14,918 bases of DNA, from the NCBI GenBank assembly GCA_900768735.1, contig CAAGDZ010000099.1, forward strand, positions 1-14,918. Direction: 5' to 3'. A program made the position numbers and the translations under genes. The notes beneath the pieces were generated by a model. That model was not told the origin of the DNA. It saw only the letters and a program-made list of their open reading frames with translations, and made no database searches. Shown in pieces: positions 13,197 to 14,918 of this stretch. Source of the DNA: Oscillospiraceae bacterium (GTDB lineage Bacteria; Bacillota; Clostridia; Oscillospirales; Ruminococcaceae). Numbering within the stretch: position 1 is the first letter of the stretch; every line of letters begins with the position of its first letter.

Positions 13197-14585
13197 ATGA
13201 ATTTGTATAATTCCTTTGCGGATATATTTGAGGAAATGAAAAAAAGGCTTACCTTGTCGCCTACTGCGATGAAGCTGTGGATTGAACCGTTAAAGCCTTT
13301 AAAGCTGAATAACAATCAGGTGCTTTTATATGTTGCCAGCGATTTTGCAAAGGACATGGCAATGACCAATTTCAAAAATTTAATGGAGGACACCTTTACC
13401 GACCTGCTCGGCTTTGAGGTAGAGGTTGATATACTATGCGACAAGGACCTTAGTCCTGAGCAGAAGATAAAATACGGTCTTGAAAACGCCGCAAACGAGG
13501 AGCTTCAGAAAGAGCTTGAGGACGACTATATAGTAAAGAACCGTCTTACAAAAAGCGAGCTTGCAAGCAACTACAAGCATACCTTTGATACCTTTATCGT
13601 AGGCGACAACAACAAGCTTGCATACGCCGCGTGTAAAGCGGTAGTGCAGGAGCCGAGCACAAAGTACAATCCTCTTTATATATACAGCGAGCCGGGACTC
13701 GGCAAGACGCATCTTCTTTCCGCGGTAAAGACCGAGATGGAAAGACTGCACCCCGATATGAATATCATATACACCACCGCAGACACCTTTACCGCCGATT
13801 TTGTATCATCCATCCGCTCAAATAACACCGAGGACTTTAAAAATAAATATCACAGCTGCGATATGCTGCTGATAGACGATATACAGTTTATAGCAAACAA
13901 GGTAGAGACTCAGCAGGAGATGTTCCATACCTTTAACTATCTTCATACCCAGAACAAGCAGATTATATTCACCTCAGACCGTCCGCCGAAAGAGCTAAAC
14001 GGCGTAGAGCAGAGACTTATCAGCCGTTTTGAGTGCGGTCTGCTTGCGGATATTGCACCGCCGGAGTACGAAACCAGAATTGCGATAATAAAGCGCAAGG
14101 CAGAATTATACGGCATGAATCTGCCGGAAAGCGTAATCGAATTTTTAGCGGACAAGCTGAAAACAAATATCCGTCAGCTTGAGGGCGCTATTACAAAGAT
14201 AAACGCGCTTACCGTTGTGACCGGTGTTACACCTACTCTTAATATGGCACAGCAGGTAGTAAAGGATATACAGTCAAATCACGAACCTATACCGGTTACG
14301 GTAGAAAAGATAATTACCGAGGTAGGAAAAGTATACAGCGTCTCCGCCGATGATATGCGCTCGCAGAAGCGCTCGTCGCAGATTTCGACGGCGCGTCAGG
14401 TTGCTATTTATGTCGTATCGCGCATCACCGGACTTTCATATTCTTCAATCGGACAGGAGTTCGGCAACCGCGATCATTCTACAATAGTATACGCAATAAA
14501 CAAGGTAAAGTCTATCCTTGAAAAAGACCCGTCCTTCAAGGGTATGGTAGAGGATATGATTAAAAACCTCGGAAATAACACATAA
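13197..14585 (+). CDS. dnaA: Chromosomal replication initiator protein DnaA
   Basis: A 462-residue AAA+ protein that binds the origin and opens it for replication. Domain I covers about 1-85, a charged linker about 86-122, and the ATPase domain about 125-340, with Walker A GLGKTH (167-172; SEPGLGKT instead of the usual GGVGLGKT), Walker B LLIDDIQFI (224-232) and RLISRFECGL (273-282). Domain IV holds the DNA-binding signature: STARQVAIYVVSRITG (397-412), then SYSSIGQEFGNRDHSTI (414-430). Length is normal. Start ATG 13197 has a strong GGAGGTG 4 bases upstream. The gene is alone in its orientation here, divergent from pyk, and probably followed by dnaN outside the window. The usual rpmH-side neighbours of Firmicutes are not upstream; pyk is. 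Confidence 0.97.
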   Translation: MNLYNSFADIFEEMKKRLTLSPTAMKLWIEPLKPLKLNNNQVLLYVASDFAKDMAMTNFKNLMEDTFTDLLGFEVEVDILCDKDLSPEQKIKYGLENAANEELQKELEDDYIVKNRLTKSELASNYKHTFDTFIVGDNNKLAYAACKAVVQEPSTKYNPLYIYSEPGLGKTHLLSAVKTEMERLHPDMNIIYTTADTFTADFVSSIRSNNTEDFKNKYHSCDMLLIDDIQFIANKVETQQEMFHTFNYLHTQNKQIIFTSDRPPKELNGVEQRLISRFECGLLADIAPPEYETRIAIIKRKAELYGMNLPESVIEFLADKLKTNIRQLEGAITKINALTVVTGVTPTLNMAQQVVKDIQSNHEPIPVTVEKIITEVGKVYSVSADDMRSQKRSSQISTARQVAIYVVSRITGLSYSSIGQEFGNRDHSTIVYAINKVKSILEKDPSFKGMVEDMIKNLGNNT

Positions 14586-14590
14586 GGTCA

Positions 14591-14649
14591 CCTCTGAAAA
14601 TTTTTGCCATTTCTCTGCGGCATATATAAACGGCATAGGTTTTCAGAGG
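14591..14649 (+). other. Long hairpin directly after dnaA
   Basis: CCTCTGAAAA (14591-14600) pairs perfectly with TTTTCAGAGG (14640-14649) across a 39-base loop that contains GGCATA twice. No T-run follows. It may mark the 3' end of the dnaA mRNA or be part of the dnaA-dnaN spacer structure. Confidence 0.5.
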
Positions 14650-14745
14650 ATACTATAATCTGATTTTTAAAAAACTACGGTGATTTTAAAGGGATAAGTT
14701 TGCCCCGAATTTTTTTAACCGATTTTCAGTTTCAACCGGTGAAAG

Positions 14746-14802
14746 TGTGTTGAAATTGTTGATTGTTGAAGCTGTGTTAAAACTGTTAAAAACAATTTAA
14801 CA
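14746..14802. repeat. Cluster of TGTTRA motifs in the spacer after dnaA
   Basis: TGTTGA or TGTTAA begins at 14748, 14757, 14764, 14775 and 14784, and the reverse form TTTAACA lies at 14796-14802. The block can be read as two imperfect 27-bp units starting TGTGTTRAAA at 14746 and 14773. The site next to dnaA and its A+T-richness suggest an origin or dnaN control region, but the motifs differ by at least two bases from the usual DnaA box. The rest of the 333-base gap has no gene. Confidence 0.45.
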
Positions 14803-14845
14803 TCACTCATACTCAATCAAACAAAAATTCAACTATCGCAAAAAC

Positions 14846-14876
14846 CCGCAAGGCTTGTCTTTATATACGCCTGCGG
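14846..14876 (+). other. Hairpin near the right edge
   Basis: CCGC-A-AGGC (14846-14854) pairs with GCCT-GCGG (14869-14876) with one bulged A and a 14-base loop; GTTTTC follows within two bases. It could be a weak terminator or a leader stem for the next gene outside the window. Confidence 0.35.
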
Positions 14877-14918
14877 AGTTTTCAACAGACTCAACCGTCC
14901 CCACCAAAACCACCAAAA

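Overview
The window looks like a chromosomal segment of a low-to-mid G+C anaerobic Firmicute, most likely a gut clostridium of the Ruminococcaceae/Oscillospiraceae type. This is inferred from strong AAAGGAG-type ribosome binding sites, sigma-A promoters, ABC proteins of clostridial style, a pyruvate kinase with the extra C-terminal domain, and a dnaA gene. No species can be named from the sequence alone.

Left part (1-11044): a catabolic island for pyrimidines. A PucR-family regulator (5' part only, minus strand, 1-336) is divergent from a plus-strand run of nine genes: ABC ATPase, two permeases, a lipoprotein binding protein, a DUF523 protein, an iron-dependent alcohol dehydrogenase, a class III aminotransferase, a dihydropyrimidinase/hydantoinase and an iron-sulfur PreA-like dihydropyrimidine dehydrogenase. 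Read as a pathway: uptake of a pyrimidine-like solute; possibly desulfuration of a thiouracil to uracil (DUF523/TudS family); reduction to dihydrouracil (PreA); ring opening to N-carbamoyl-beta-alanine (dihydropyrimidinase); transamination of beta-alanine to malonic semialdehyde; and reduction to 3-hydroxypropionate (Fe-ADH). The N-carbamoyl-beta-alanine amidohydrolase step is not encoded in the window.

Unusual points in this part: the binding protein appears circularly permuted, with its family N-terminal half following its C-terminal half; the aminotransferase frame is cut by one in-frame TAG; the PreA protein has the N-terminal Fe-S domain of full-length dihydropyrimidine dehydrogenase but lacks the FAD and NAD(P)H domains; the divergent promoter region has a TTTGCAATA/TATTGCAAA palindrome and a third half-site sitting on both promoters, and a terminator-like hairpin in each leader. 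The gaps hold a large imperfect palindrome, a two-hairpin module bounded by a 10-bp direct repeat, and a 33-bp tandem repeat.

Right part (11045-14918): a bidirectional terminator separates the catabolic genes from a minus-strand pyruvate kinase gene (pyk), which is divergent from dnaA. Both have clear sigma-A promoters. The 333 bases after dnaA hold hairpins and a cluster of TGTTRA motifs but no convincing consensus DnaA box; dnaN may lie just beyond the right edge.
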